From an uncultured Pirellula sp. (GTDB taxonomy: Bacteria > Planctomycetota > Planctomycetia > Pirellulales > Pirellulaceae), in NCBI GenBank assembly GCA_903837255.1, contig CAILTZ010000735.1, forward strand, positions 1-14,108: a DNA stretch of 14,108 nt, written 5' to 3'. Of this stretch, positions 1-7,962 are shown piece by piece (the stretch's first letter is position 1; every line of letters begins with the position of its first letter). Below the pieces are notes generated by a model. The model was not told the DNA's origin, made no database searches, and saw only the letters and a program-made list of their open reading frames with translations. A program made the position numbers and the translations under genes.

Positions 1-1056
1 GGGTTAGAAGTCTATCTGAGCGATGATACCAAGTACGTTGCCAAAGTGATCGGTACCGATCCGCGGACCGATCTTGCGGTACTTAAAATTGATGCCAACG
101 GTTTGATTGCTACACCGATCGGGGACTCTTCGAAGGTAGAAGTAGGCGATTGGGCCATCGCGATTGGAAGCCCGTTTGGATTGGCCCAGACGGTTACCGC
201 AGGGATCATCAGTGCCACGAACCGAACCGACCAGGGGATCACCCCCTACGACGACTTCATCCAAACCGACGCGGCGATCAATCCCGGGAATAGCGGTGGA
301 CCGCTTTTGAATCTGCGAGGGGAGATCATCGGCATCAATACTGCCATCGCATCGCGCGGGGGTGGCTACAACGGTGTATGTTTTGCGGTTCCCGGCAATA
401 CCGCGTCGCGTGTGCTCAATGATCTGATCACCAACGGCACTGTCTCTCGGGGCTTTATCGGCGTGCGACCTGCGGCCATGTCTCCAGAGTTGGCAAAGCA
501 GCTTGGTTTGCCAACCGATCTCAAGGGAGCTTTGGTCGAGACGGTTACCAAGGGGATGCCTGCCGACAAGGCTGGGATTCGTACCAAGGACGTGATCGTC
601 GAGATCAATGGCATGGCGATCAAATCCGACTCGGCCATGCGTCGAGCGATTGGCGAGACCAAGCCTGGGAGGACCGTCGACATCAAGGTCTATCGCGATG
701 GCAAGACGATCGGTATTCCAGTGACCGTGGCGGCTTTGGATGAAAAAGCACTTGCCGCAAACGACCGAAAAGCCGATGAGAACCTTCAGCGCCTCGGTTT
801 TTCCGTCGACTCGGTTCCGGCAAGCATCGCAAAGGAATTGCAGCTGGAAGCTGGCCAGGGGGTGATTGTTACAGAGATCTCTCGCCGCACTCGGATTCCT
901 GGCTTGAAAGTTGGCAATGTGATCTTGTCGGTCAATGGAAATCCGGTCAGTTCGGCCGAGGACTTTACCCAGGCGCTCGGGGAGATACGAGCTGGGGAAG
1001 GTTTGTCGCTGGTGATCCGCGACGAGAACTCTGAGCGCATGATCACCATCCGATAG
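1..1056 (+). CDS. HtrA/Deg-family serine protease with two PDZ domains (5' truncated by window)
   Basis: Periplasmic or envelope quality-control endoprotease of the trypsin-like S1C family. The reading frame is open from base 1, so the true start and the catalytic His motif are upstream of the window; 351 residues are visible. Fragment residues 21-27 (RTDLAVL) carry the catalytic Asp at residue 24 (base 70). GNSGGPL carries the catalytic Ser at residue 98 (base 292). The following [12 protein letters not shown] matches the conserved end of the protease domain. PDZ1 spans about residues 150-245 (GFIGVRP, then MPADKAGI and DVIVEINGM). PDZ2 spans about 265-351 and ends the protein directly at TAG. 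Two PDZ domains give the DegP/DegQ layout. Whether it has a signal peptide or an N-terminal membrane anchor cannot be seen. It is followed by 192 non-coding bases and then a second PDZ-containing protease on the same strand. Family assignment is firm; the exact Deg subtype is not. Confidence 0.95.
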   Translation, partial: GLEVYLSDDTKYVAKVIGTDPRTDLAVLKIDANGLIATPIGDSSKVEVGDWAIAIGSPFGLAQTVTAGIISATNRTDQGITPYDDFIQTDAAINPGNSGGPLLNLRGEIIGINTAIASRGGGYNGVCFAVPGNTASRVLNDLITNGTVSRGFIGVRPAAMSPELAKQLGLPTDLKGALVETVTKGMPADKAGIRTKDVIVEINGMAIKSDSAMRRAIGETKPGRTVDIKVYRDGKTIGIPVTVAALDEKALAANDRKADENLQRLGFSVDSVPASIAKELQLEAGQGVIVTEISRRTRIPGLKVGNVILSVNGNPVSSAEDFTQALGEIRAGEGLSLVIRDENSERMITIR

Positions 1057-1064
1057 TGCAAGCC

Positions 1065-1141
1065 AAATAGCTCCACATCATCACAGGTGCTCTACGCGCG
1101 GACTGGTACCGTAGCGCACCAGAAATCCTGTGGAGCTATTT
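1065..1141. repeat. 77-base nested imperfect palindrome after the HtrA-like gene
   Basis: The outer arms are perfect 13-base inverted repeats: AAATAGCTCCACA at 1065-1077 and its reverse complement at 1129-1141. Inside them a second stem pairs GGTGCTCTACG (1086-1096) with CGTAGCGCACC (1110-1120), with ten of eleven bases matching around a 13-base loop. It begins nine bases after the HtrA-like stop. No T-run follows the right arm, so a standard intrinsic terminator is not supported. A transcript-end structure, a palindromic intergenic repeat (REP/BIME type) or a small non-autonomous element would fit. The arms are seen directly; function is unknown. Confidence 0.7.
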
Positions 1142-1248
1142 AGTTATCCGCATAAGCGATGAAAATCCATGTGACGGATGGATTAGAATCCACTAAACTT
1201 CTGTTTTCTTTAACCATACCCCGGCCTTAACGAAACCCGACTTGAGCC

Positions 1249-3132
1249 ATGTTGCACTCACTTGATTTCGCCCGCTCGCGACCAGATCGTATCTCCTCGA
1301 AGCTGGCTTGGGCGGCCCTCGGCGGCGCACTTCTAGTGAATCTGCCCGCGAGGGTATCTTGGGCCCAGGACAATGCCAAGCCTACCAAGCCGACGCTAAA
1401 GACACCGTCCGATGAGCGGATCTATGCAGACATTTCGTACTTGGCTTCCGATGACCTCAAGGGTCGTGCGGCGGAAACACCCGGCCTGAAGCTCGCCGCG
1501 GACTTTATCGCCAAACGCTTCGGCGAACTCGGGCTGCAAACCGATCTGTTTGATGGCCAACCCTTCCAGTACTTTGAGGTCGCCGGCAATCCGGGTGCCT
1601 CCTCCGAGACGAATAAACTCGAGTTGACCAAGTCCGATGGAACCAAGATCAAGCTTGCCCTTTCAGATGATTTTCAGCCGCAAGCGATCGGGTCCAACGG
1701 CGAGTTCAACGCGCCGCTAGTATTCGCAGGATATGGAATCTCTGCAAGCGAAGAGAACTTCAAATACGACGACTACGAAGGCTTGGATGTCAAAGGCAAA
1801 GCGGTCTTGGTGATTCGCAAGCAGCCCAAGCCGGCACAAGCCACTGGGCCGTTTGCCGGAACACAGCCCAGTCAGTATGCTTTTTTTACGAGCAAAGAAG
1901 CCAATGCGGCCAAGCACGGCGCTGCGGCGTTGATCCTCATCAACGATGCCGTTTCTGAAAAAGAGAATCCAGGGGTTTTATTGCCTGTCTCGGGTTCTGG
2001 CAATAGCCCAGATGGAGACAAGATCCCGACGTTCTTTGTCAGCCGAACCATGGCGGAAGCTTGGCTCAAGGACGCAGGCAAATCGCTCACGGAGATCGAA
2101 GCTGCAATTGACGAGAAGCTCCAGCCGCAATCCTTTGAAATGACCGGTTGGTCCGCAGAGGGTCAGTCGGATGTGACGCGACGAAAAATTCCCTCGATGA
2201 ACGTCCTAGGGCTTTTGCCTGGCCAAGGTGCGTTGGCTGAGGATTACGTCGTTGTAGGAGCGCACTTCGACCATGTCGGCATGGGTGGTGCAGGTTCACT
2301 GGCTCCCGGAACGTATGCCATTCACAACGGAGCCGACGACAATGCCTCGGGGACTGTCGGCCTACTGGAAACGGCCCGAAGGATCGTCGATATGGCCAAA
2401 CAAGCTCCTGCGGATAAACCCCGGCGCAGTATTTTGTTCATGACCTTCAGCGCCGAAGAACTAGGGCTCATCGGCAGCGAGTACTACGTCAATCACCCCC
2501 GATTTGAACTTACCAAAACAGTGGCCATGCTGAACCTGGACATGGTTGGTCGACTCTCCGAAAACGTTCTGACCGTGTATGGAACGGGCACGGCCAAGGA
2601 GTTCGACGAACTGCTGACTCGCTCGAATGAAAAGCTAGGTTTCGAGATCAAGCGTCAGCCCGAAGGCGTTGGTCCTAGCGATCACCAATCCTTCTTCTTG
2701 AAAGGGATCCCCGTTTACCACTTCTTCTCGGGCTTTCATCCCGATTACCATCGCCCCGGCGATGACTTTGACAAAATCAACGTCGAAGGGATCTCGAAGA
2801 TCGTCGATATGGTTGTCTTCTTGACCGACAACATCGCTCACGCCCCCGAGCGACCCACGTTCTTGAAGAGCTCATCGACCAAGGTTCGACTCGGAGTGCG
2901 GATCAAACAAGGAGAGCCCGGCTTGGTCGTGGATCGCGTGATGCCCGGCGGATGGGCAAAGAAAGCTGGCGTTGAGCCCGAAGACCGAATCCTCAAGATC
3001 GGTGATCGCCAAGTCGGTGGACGAGAGGACATGGATGAAGCCCTTCAGGCTTACAAGCCAGGAGATGAGCTAGAAGTCCAGATCCAGCGCGGAGAAGAGA
3101 AGATCGTCCTGAAATCTCAAATCGGTACTTAG
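1249..3132 (+). CDS. Secreted M28 family zinc aminopeptidase with PA and C-terminal PDZ domains
   Basis: Predicted exported di-zinc metallopeptidase of the M28 (aminopeptidase Y/S) family, 627 residues. The N-terminus has a basic stretch, a hydrophobic core (LAWAALGGALLVNL) and a likely cleavage site near SWA-QD, so it should be exported. A protease-associated (PA)-like insert lies at roughly residues 150-290. All five M28 metal positions are present: His339 in GAHFDHVG, Asp363 in GADDNASG, Glu404 with the general base Glu403 in FSAEELG, Asp431 in LNLDMVGR, and His501 in DYHRPGDD. Residues about 545-625 form a PDZ domain (LGVRIKQGEPGLVV, then AGVEPEDRILKIGD). The ATG at 1249 is chosen because it gives the complete signal peptide; no convincing Shine-Dalgarno precedes it. 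It ends 12 bases from the stop of the convergent vWA gene. The upstream HtrA-like protease also carries PDZ domains, suggesting a shared role in envelope protein turnover, which is inference. Natural substrate is unknown. Confidence 0.93.
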   Translation: MLHSLDFARSRPDRISSKLAWAALGGALLVNLPARVSWAQDNAKPTKPTLKTPSDERIYADISYLASDDLKGRAAETPGLKLAADFIAKRFGELGLQTDLFDGQPFQYFEVAGNPGASSETNKLELTKSDGTKIKLALSDDFQPQAIGSNGEFNAPLVFAGYGISASEENFKYDDYEGLDVKGKAVLVIRKQPKPAQATGPFAGTQPSQYAFFTSKEANAAKHGAAALILINDAVSEKENPGVLLPVSGSGNSPDGDKIPTFFVSRTMAEAWLKDAGKSLTEIEAAIDEKLQPQSFEMTGWSAEGQSDVTRRKIPSMNVLGLLPGQGALAEDYVVVGAHFDHVGMGGAGSLAPGTYAIHNGADDNASGTVGLLETARRIVDMAKQAPADKPRRSILFMTFSAEELGLIGSEYYVNHPRFELTKTVAMLNLDMVGRLSENVLTVYGTGTAKEFDELLTRSNEKLGFEIKRQPEGVGPSDHQSFFLKGIPVYHFFSGFHPDYHRPGDDFDKINVEGISKIVDMVVFLTDNIAHAPERPTFLKSSSTKVRLGVRIKQGEPGLVVDRVMPGGWAKKAGVEPEDRILKIGDRQVGGREDMDEALQAYKPGDELEVQIQRGEEKIVLKSQIGT

Positions 3133-3144
3133 GGCGATCCGCGA

Positions 3145-5211
3145 TCAGATAAAGATCCGGCGGTTGAAGACGATCCACTCGAGCATCAGCAGTCCCAGGG
3201 CAAGTAGCAGCAACCAGCGCCATACTTCTTGCCGGGCCCGGATGGTGTTGGGTGTTGCGGGGATCGACTCGGCACCGGTCGAGAGTTCCATTCCGACCGT
3301 CAGGTTGCTTTCGCGGTTGGAGAACAGGTTCACGCAGAATCGCTCGACGGGGTCTTCCAATCCCGCTGCGCGCACCTCGTAAACACCAATCTCGTCGGTT
3401 TTGGTGTATAGAAAACGGCCGTCGGCTCCACGTTCAATGGTCTGAGTCCGGCCCTTGGGATCAATGATCTGATAGTTTTGGAAGCGGTTCGATAGCATCA
3501 ACGGGATCGGCATCCCTGGTTGCACCGTCGGTGCACCGGCTTCGGTGATCCCGCCTGCCAATTGCTCGACGGCCGAGAAGATAAAGACCGGGAACGATCG
3601 TTTGATTCCCCAGTCGCTGTTGATTTCAAAGCCTTCGTCGGTCTGTCGGATGATATCAAACCCCAGCACTGCGTCTTGATAGGGGCCTCGAGGCGCCACG
3701 GCAAATACTGGGCCTATGTCCGAGACCATCAAGATCGTTCCGGTTTGTGGGGGTTTGACGATCCGGCCCTCGACGATCCCGACGGACAACATTTCCAAGT
3801 ACTGGCTGATCGGATGGCTGCGATTGACATCCATGATCATGATCGGTCCGGTCGGCTCGCCGAAGTTCCAGGTTGGCTCATCGGAGCTTTGCACGGCGGC
3901 TTGGGCATCCCCGTTGGATGATTCGCTGGAAGGTTCGTTGGATTTGGGTTGGATATCTTTAGGTGGAAGTCCCCCGATGAACAGCGTGCTAGCTGTTGGC
4001 ATTTTTTCCGGAGAGCATGAGTCGTAGATGATCAAATCGTATTTGCCTTGGGTGGTGCTTGTCAGATACTCTGGGCTAGACATATAGCTGCGTGGTTCGA
4101 CCTGGACATTGGCAAGCTGGGTGATGCGTTCAGTGCGAAGGGCTGTTTCGATCGCAGTGTTGCCGGCGGTGATCAGCAAGATGCTCACTTGGCGGTCTGG
4201 TCGAATGGCTGCGTAGGCGACGTTGTCCAGCGGAAGAGCGTCGGCGTGGTCAAGCTCGAGCTTGAGGCTACCGTTGTCGACACCTTCGAGGTCGAATTGG
4301 ATCCCTGTTTCCTGGCCCGGTGCGAGTTCGACTCTCTGGGCATCGACCAGTGAGTTGTTCCAGTACAGCGACGCGGTGCACTGGATGGTTTCCGAGCCAT
4401 GATGGATCATGCGAGCAAAGGCCGCAATGGATCCCTGTTTGGCTTTCGCAGAGTCGGTATCGGGGCGTTGGACGGCGAAGCTGAGGATACCTGCGTTTTG
4501 AGTATCGACATCTCCGATTGGAACGTATTCAATTTTGAGTTGTCCGAACTCTGCTTCGTTGAGTTCACCGACTGCGCCATCGCTGAAAAAATAGACCGTA
4601 GCTGGGACGGCTTCGGCGACTTGGATGTCGACGTTATCTTCGAAGCTCATTCGTCCGGGGTTTGCTAGACCGGCTGCGACACGAAAGGCCTCGCTGACAT
4701 CGGTAAGTTGCGAGGTGGGTTCAATACGCTGCACAGCTTTTTCCAGCAGGCTGCGGTTATTGGTGAAGCCTTGCTCGACGCTGGCTCTATCCGAGGTTGC
4801 GATGACCATCGCCGAATCGTTGCTAGCTGCGTCCTTCATGAGCTTTAGCGCCTTGTCTCGGGCCAAAGCCAATCGACTGGGCTTGCTGTCGCTCGCCTGC
4901 ATGCTGGCCGAATGGTCGATGATGTAGATGCGGCGTTCGCCGGCCCGATTCATTCCGCTCCAACCCGGCCGGATACAAGCCATGATCAAGAGCCCGACGA
5001 ACAAGAGCTGCAGGTACAAAAGCAGATTCTTGCGCAGCTTTTGCCAGATACTATTGACGTGCAAGTCCTCGATCGCGCGTTTCCAAAGCATCGTGCTAGA
5101 TACGACCGACTCCTGTCGCTTGAGCTTCAAAAAATACAAACTCAGGATCGCAGGAGGGATCGCAAGTAGCAAAAGCCATTGCCATGCAGAAAGCATATTG
5201 ATCCAAGTCAT
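3145..5211 (-). CDS. BatA-like membrane protein with von Willebrand factor A domain
   Basis: Membrane protein of 688 residues with the BatA N-terminal layout: hydrophobic segments at about residues 8-28 and 61-80 flank a conserved basic cytoplasmic stretch (FLKLKRQESVVSSTMLW). A vWA domain follows with an intact metal-ion-dependent adhesion site: DHSAS at Asp99/Ser101/Ser103, Thr170-Asp171, and Asp211 in FFSDG. Residues about 330-420 (VSILLITAGN, then YDLIIYDSCSPEKMP) resemble the glutamine-amidotransferase-like fold common in these long vWA proteins. A final transmembrane helix lies near residues 665-682 (WLLLLALGLLMLEWIVF), with a short RRIFI tail. Known relatives act with DUF58 proteins and MoxR AAA+ ATPases in envelope-protein or cofactor assembly; the specific target here is unknown. 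It is the second gene of a two-gene unit, 11 bases after the DUF58 gene, with ribosome site GGAG at 5222-5219 immediately after that gene's TAA. Translation is therefore probably coupled. Confidence 0.88.
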   Translation of the reverse strand: MTWINMLSAWQWLLLLAIPPAILSLYFLKLKRQESVVSSTMLWKRAIEDLHVNSIWQKLRKNLLLYLQLLFVGLLIMACIRPGWSGMNRAGERRIYIIDHSASMQASDSKPSRLALARDKALKLMKDAASNDSAMVIATSDRASVEQGFTNNRSLLEKAVQRIEPTSQLTDVSEAFRVAAGLANPGRMSFEDNVDIQVAEAVPATVYFFSDGAVGELNEAEFGQLKIEYVPIGDVDTQNAGILSFAVQRPDTDSAKAKQGSIAAFARMIHHGSETIQCTASLYWNNSLVDAQRVELAPGQETGIQFDLEGVDNGSLKLELDHADALPLDNVAYAAIRPDRQVSILLITAGNTAIETALRTERITQLANVQVEPRSYMSSPEYLTSTTQGKYDLIIYDSCSPEKMPTASTLFIGGLPPKDIQPKSNEPSSESSNGDAQAAVQSSDEPTWNFGEPTGPIMIMDVNRSHPISQYLEMLSVGIVEGRIVKPPQTGTILMVSDIGPVFAVAPRGPYQDAVLGFDIIRQTDEGFEINSDWGIKRSFPVFIFSAVEQLAGGITEAGAPTVQPGMPIPLMLSNRFQNYQIIDPKGRTQTIERGADGRFLYTKTDEIGVYEVRAAGLEDPVERFCVNLFSNRESNLTVGMELSTGAESIPATPNTIRARQEVWRWLLLLALGLLMLEWIVFNRRIFI

Positions 5212-5218
5212 GACAATG

Positions 5219-5225
5219 CTCCTTA
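5219..5225 (-). promoter_or_regulatory. Shine-Dalgarno site fused to the DUF58 stop codon
   Basis: Read on the minus strand, the DUF58 stop runs straight into the ribosome site of the next gene (TAAGGAG), followed by a seven-base spacer and the ATG at 5211. It fixes the start of the vWA gene and suggests translational coupling. It is one of the few clear Shine-Dalgarno sites in the window. Confidence 0.7.
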
Positions 5226-6137
5226 TCGCACCAAGCCGCGTGTACGAAGGTACTCATTCATTAGTGGGTCGATGTCTTGATCGCTGCGGACGGACACATA
5301 AGCGATCGAGCGACGATTGCAAAAACTCCGTGCCGAGTCGATGAAAGCATCGAGCGTCAGCTTGTATCGCTGCAAGAGAGATGCTGAAATCGAAACCTCA
5401 CGCATGTCGGAGTCCTCGGCGTCCAAGAGCTTCAGGTCCCCGGTAAGCTTGGGCTCGAGTTCCTCGGGGCTAAGCACATGGATCAGGTAGATGTCCATCT
5501 CGCGAGCCACGAGCATCTTCAGAGCCGTTTCATATCCGGTCTTGTTCAACAGGTCGGTAATGAGAATCACGATTCCCTTGCCTGTGTTCTTTAAACAAAA
5601 GCGGCGAACCGATTCCTCCATCGTAGGCGCGGGGTTTTGGCAAGCAGCCCCTTGCCAGTGCCCGATGAGCCGATGCGAACCGGACCGACCTCGAACCACC
5701 ATTGGCGATGCGGCTTTGCTAAAGGTCGAGACCGAGACGCGGTCCCCACGGCACAAACCGATGTAGCCCAAGGCCGCCGCTATCCGCTTGGCCGTCAAAA
5801 ATTTGGTCGGTGCCCCAAAATCCATCGACAGCGAATCATCGACAAGCGTGTACACGTGCAAATCCTCCTCCTCGAGGAAGATCTTCAAATAGAGTCGATC
5901 AAGCCGAGCAAAAAGGTTCCAATCGATGAAGCGGAGGTCGTCGCCGGCGACGTAGTTTCGGAAGTCTGAAAATTCAACACTCTGACCCTTGCGTTTGGAA
6001 CGCCGCTCGCCCTTCATCCGGCCCCGGAATATCTTGCGGCTTATGAGCTCCATCCGCTCAAGCTTGGCCATCATCTCGGCCGAAAGCAGCGTGTCGCTTG
6101 ATGAGGCCAAGGCATTCGGTGAAGCGTTTTGGGCCAT
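5223..6137 (-). CDS. DUF58 domain-containing protein
   Basis: Cytoplasmic-type DUF58 protein of 304 residues, the usual length for the family. The signature block is residues 51-90: GQSVEFSDFRNYVAGDDLR, then FIDWNLFARLD and LYLKIFLEEE. It is followed by a vWA-like metal motif VDDSLSM with Asp100, Ser102 and Ser104. The C-terminal half (ITDLLNKTGYETALKML) completes the vWA-like fold. No signal peptide or membrane helix is seen. The ATG at 6137 is chosen because a typical short variable N-terminus precedes the conserved block; the ribosome site is weak. Family members are encoded with MoxR ATPases and vWA/BatA membrane proteins and are thought to act in the same assembly complexes. Here the downstream partner is present, but the gene immediately upstream is a divergent oxidoreductase, so no MoxR gene is adjacent. 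Confidence 0.92.
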   Translation of the reverse strand: MAQNASPNALASSSDTLLSAEMMAKLERMELISRKIFRGRMKGERRSKRKGQSVEFSDFRNYVAGDDLRFIDWNLFARLDRLYLKIFLEEEDLHVYTLVDDSLSMDFGAPTKFLTAKRIAAALGYIGLCRGDRVSVSTFSKAASPMVVRGRSGSHRLIGHWQGAACQNPAPTMEESVRRFCLKNTGKGIVILITDLLNKTGYETALKMLVAREMDIYLIHVLSPEELEPKLTGDLKLLDAEDSDMREVSISASLLQRYKLTLDAFIDSARSFCNRRSIAYVSVRSDQDIDPLMNEYLRTRGLVR

Positions 6138-6190
6138 GGCACGGGGTTTTCCAATGGTGGTTGACGAAGTCGTTTACGGGGGGCGTTTGC

Positions 6191-6205
6191 GGGGGTTTGA
6201 CCCCC
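6191..6205. repeat. GGGGG/CCCCC hairpin in the DUF58 leader
   Basis: Five G (6191-6195), a TTTGA loop and five C (6201-6205) form a short, very GC-rich stem. If transcription of the DUF58 unit starts near 6204 or upstream, it would lie at the start of that mRNA's 5' leader. There is no direct sign of regulation; it may be incidental. Confidence 0.3.
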
Positions 6206-6210
6206 AGTCA

Positions 6211-6239
6211 AGTATACCAGAAGCAACCTTCGATCAAAA
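6211..6239 (-). promoter_or_regulatory. Candidate promoter for the DUF58-vWA unit
   Basis: On the minus strand, TATACT (6216-6211) forms a -10 hexamer with five of six consensus bases. A -35-like TTGATC lies at 6237-6232, 15 bases away; TTTTGA at 6239-6234 is the alternative with a 17-base gap. The site is about 75 bases upstream of the DUF58 start and almost touches the -35 of the oppositely directed promoter. Sequence match only. Confidence 0.35.
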
Positions 6240-6242
6240 TTG

Positions 6243-6273
6243 TTTACCACCCTGCATTCCGGGGCGTTATAAT
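6243..6273 (+). promoter_or_regulatory. Candidate sigma-70 promoter for the Gfo/Idh/MocA gene
   Basis: A perfect TATAAT lies at 6268-6273, with TTTACC at 6243-6248 as a four-of-six -35 hexamer and a rather long 19-base spacer. Transcription would begin near 6280, leaving a 5' leader of nearly 60 bases before the ATG at 6338. This placement also argues against translation starting farther upstream at 6098. Confidence 0.5.
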
Positions 6274-6337
6274 CGATACTTCGGACTTCTGCGATTTTCC
6301 TCTTCATTTCTACTTCCTCTCCCCAATCCCTCCTGCC

Positions 6338-7678
6338 ATGACAGCCTCTGTTTGGATCCCCCGCCGCGCGTTTCTCCAGAAATCAACCGCCGCAACTTGC
6401 GCGATTGCAGCCGCCCCAGGCTTGCTCAGGGCCTCGACGGCCGAGCAGGAACTTCACGTCGCTGTCGTCGGCGTCAACGGGATGGGATGGTCGGACCTAT
6501 CCCAAGTCGGTAGTCACAAGAAGGTCAAGTTTGTCGGATTCTGCGACATCGATACCAATCGCTTCGACCAAGTCGACAAGAACTTTCCCGGCGTTAAGCA
6601 CTTTGCCGACTATCGCCAGATGCTCAGCGAACTGGGGGATAAAGTCGACGCAGTGATCGTTTCAACCCCAGACCACATGCACGCACCTGCAGCCATGATG
6701 GCCATGGGGATGGGCAAACACATCTATTGCCAAAAACCACTGACGCACACGGTATGGGAATCTCGCCAAATGCGACTTCTCGCCGAAAAGAAAAACCTTA
6801 CGACTCAGATGGGAAACCAAATCCACTCGGCCAAAGAGTACAGACTCGGGGTCAGACTCATCCACGACGGAGCGATCGGAAAGGTCAAAGAAGTCCACTC
6901 GTGGGTGGGAGTCCAAGGCCGACAGTATTGCAATCGTACCGACCGGCCCGAGTCGGCAAGCGTGCCGAGCAACATCCAGTGGGATCTATGGCTCGGTGCT
7001 GCCCCAGAACGGCCTTTTGCTCCCGAGGTCTACCATCCGTTCAAATGGCGAGACTGGCAAGACTTCGGCTCGGGTGCCATGGGAGACTTTGGTTGCCATA
7101 TCCTCGACCCTGTTTTCGGCGCACTGCTGCTGACAGCACCTAAAAGTATCGTTGCGGACAATGCAGGCACCAGCAAAGAGGTTTGGCCAGGACCCGAAAC
7201 CATCACCTATGTCTTCCCAGGTACCAAATACACCGCGGGCTCCGAGATCCAAATCGTCTGGCGCGATGGCGGACTCAAACCACCTCGGCAACTCGGACAA
7301 CTTCCTGAGGGAGTCGAACTCCCAGCGGGCGGCTCACTGTTCATTGGGGAGGTCGGTACGATGGTCCTGCCCCATGTCGGTATGCCGACGCTCTACGAAG
7401 CGAACAAACCCAAAACGCTGAGCATTCCCGACATCAATGGCACCAACCACTGGCACGATTGGGTCGATGCGGTCATCGCCGGCAAGAAAACCACCGACGG
7501 ATTTGAGTACGCAGGCCCGCTGAGCGAAACAGTTCAGCTCGGAAACATCGCAGCCCGGCTCCCCGGAAAAGTCCTCCAATGGGATGCGGCCAATCTCAAG
7601 ATTGCTGGAGACCCGCAAGCCCCGGCATTGCTTACCAAAACCTACCGCAAGGGGTTCGAAGTCCCAGCCGTAAGCTAA
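6338..7678 (+). CDS. Tat-exported Gfo/Idh/MocA family oxidoreductase
   Basis: Predicted NAD(P)-dependent sugar or inositol-type oxidoreductase, 446 residues. The N-terminus WIPRRAFLQKS plus a hydrophobic stretch ending near RASTA-EQ is a twin-arginine signal, so the folded, cofactor-loaded enzyme should be exported. The Rossmann fold begins at residues 40-52 (HVAVVGVNGMGW), with acidic Asp70 at the end of the second strand (GFCDID). The family EKP motif appears as YCQKPLTH with Lys133. The C-terminal substrate domain contains LGAAPERPFAPEVYHPFKWR and GSGAMGDFGCHILDP, blocks typical of planctomycete members. The frame stays open back to 6098, but that stretch overlaps the DUF58 coding region and the promoter, and only the ATG at 6338 puts the Tat signal at the N-terminus. 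No Shine-Dalgarno is evident. It appears monocistronic; the substrate cannot be named from sequence. Confidence 0.93.
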   Translation: MTASVWIPRRAFLQKSTAATCAIAAAPGLLRASTAEQELHVAVVGVNGMGWSDLSQVGSHKKVKFVGFCDIDTNRFDQVDKNFPGVKHFADYRQMLSELGDKVDAVIVSTPDHMHAPAAMMAMGMGKHIYCQKPLTHTVWESRQMRLLAEKKNLTTQMGNQIHSAKEYRLGVRLIHDGAIGKVKEVHSWVGVQGRQYCNRTDRPESASVPSNIQWDLWLGAAPERPFAPEVYHPFKWRDWQDFGSGAMGDFGCHILDPVFGALLLTAPKSIVADNAGTSKEVWPGPETITYVFPGTKYTAGSEIQIVWRDGGLKPPRQLGQLPEGVELPAGGSLFIGEVGTMVLPHVGMPTLYEANKPKTLSIPDINGTNHWHDWVDAVIAGKKTTDGFEYAGPLSETVQLGNIAARLPGKVLQWDAANLKIAGDPQAPALLTKTYRKGFEVPAVS

Positions 7679-7733
7679 TGGGCCTCTTAGCCGCACTCCA
7701 ACGAAGGGTTTTCCTCATGGATTCCCACGCCCC

Positions 7734-7802
7734 ATTCCGAATACCAACTAGCCAAGTACCCAAGTAGCCGAGGATTCGGGAATTTGGGGCAACCTGCCCC
7801 AA
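7734..7802 (+). terminator. Two adjoining hairpins downstream of the oxidoreductase
   Basis: The second hairpin is perfect: TTGGGGCA (7784-7791), loop ACC, TGCCCCAA (7795-7802). Directly before it, ATTCCGAAT (7734-7742) pairs with ATTCGGGAAT (7774-7783) with one bulged base. The position, 55-125 bases after the stop codon, suits a 3' end structure. No U-tract follows, so a canonical intrinsic terminator is not supported; it may instead stabilise the mRNA 3' end. Confidence 0.35.
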
Positions 7803-7962
7803 TCGACAACTCCCGCAAGATACACACTGTGATCAATTCGATAACACCCGCTTGGCACCTCAAATCAGCAGAACTTGCGAAATTCCCGATATTTACAGGG
7901 AAATCATGTCCGGCAAACCGTAAGGAACGCTCGGAACGGATTTTGCTCTGTCAACTATTGCT

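Noticed and set aside
3520..3921. 133-residue open frame opposite the vWA gene
   Set aside because: Shadow of the vWA reading frame; composition rich in Arg, Asp and His, with no ribosome site or recognisable domain.
6177..6195. G-quadruplex in the divergent promoter region
   Set aside because: Only two long G-runs are present, fewer than the four tracts normally needed for a confident call.
6098..6337. 80-residue N-terminal extension of the oxidoreductase
   Set aside because: Overlaps the DUF58 start and the candidate promoter, and would bury the Tat signal that begins at the ATG at 6338.
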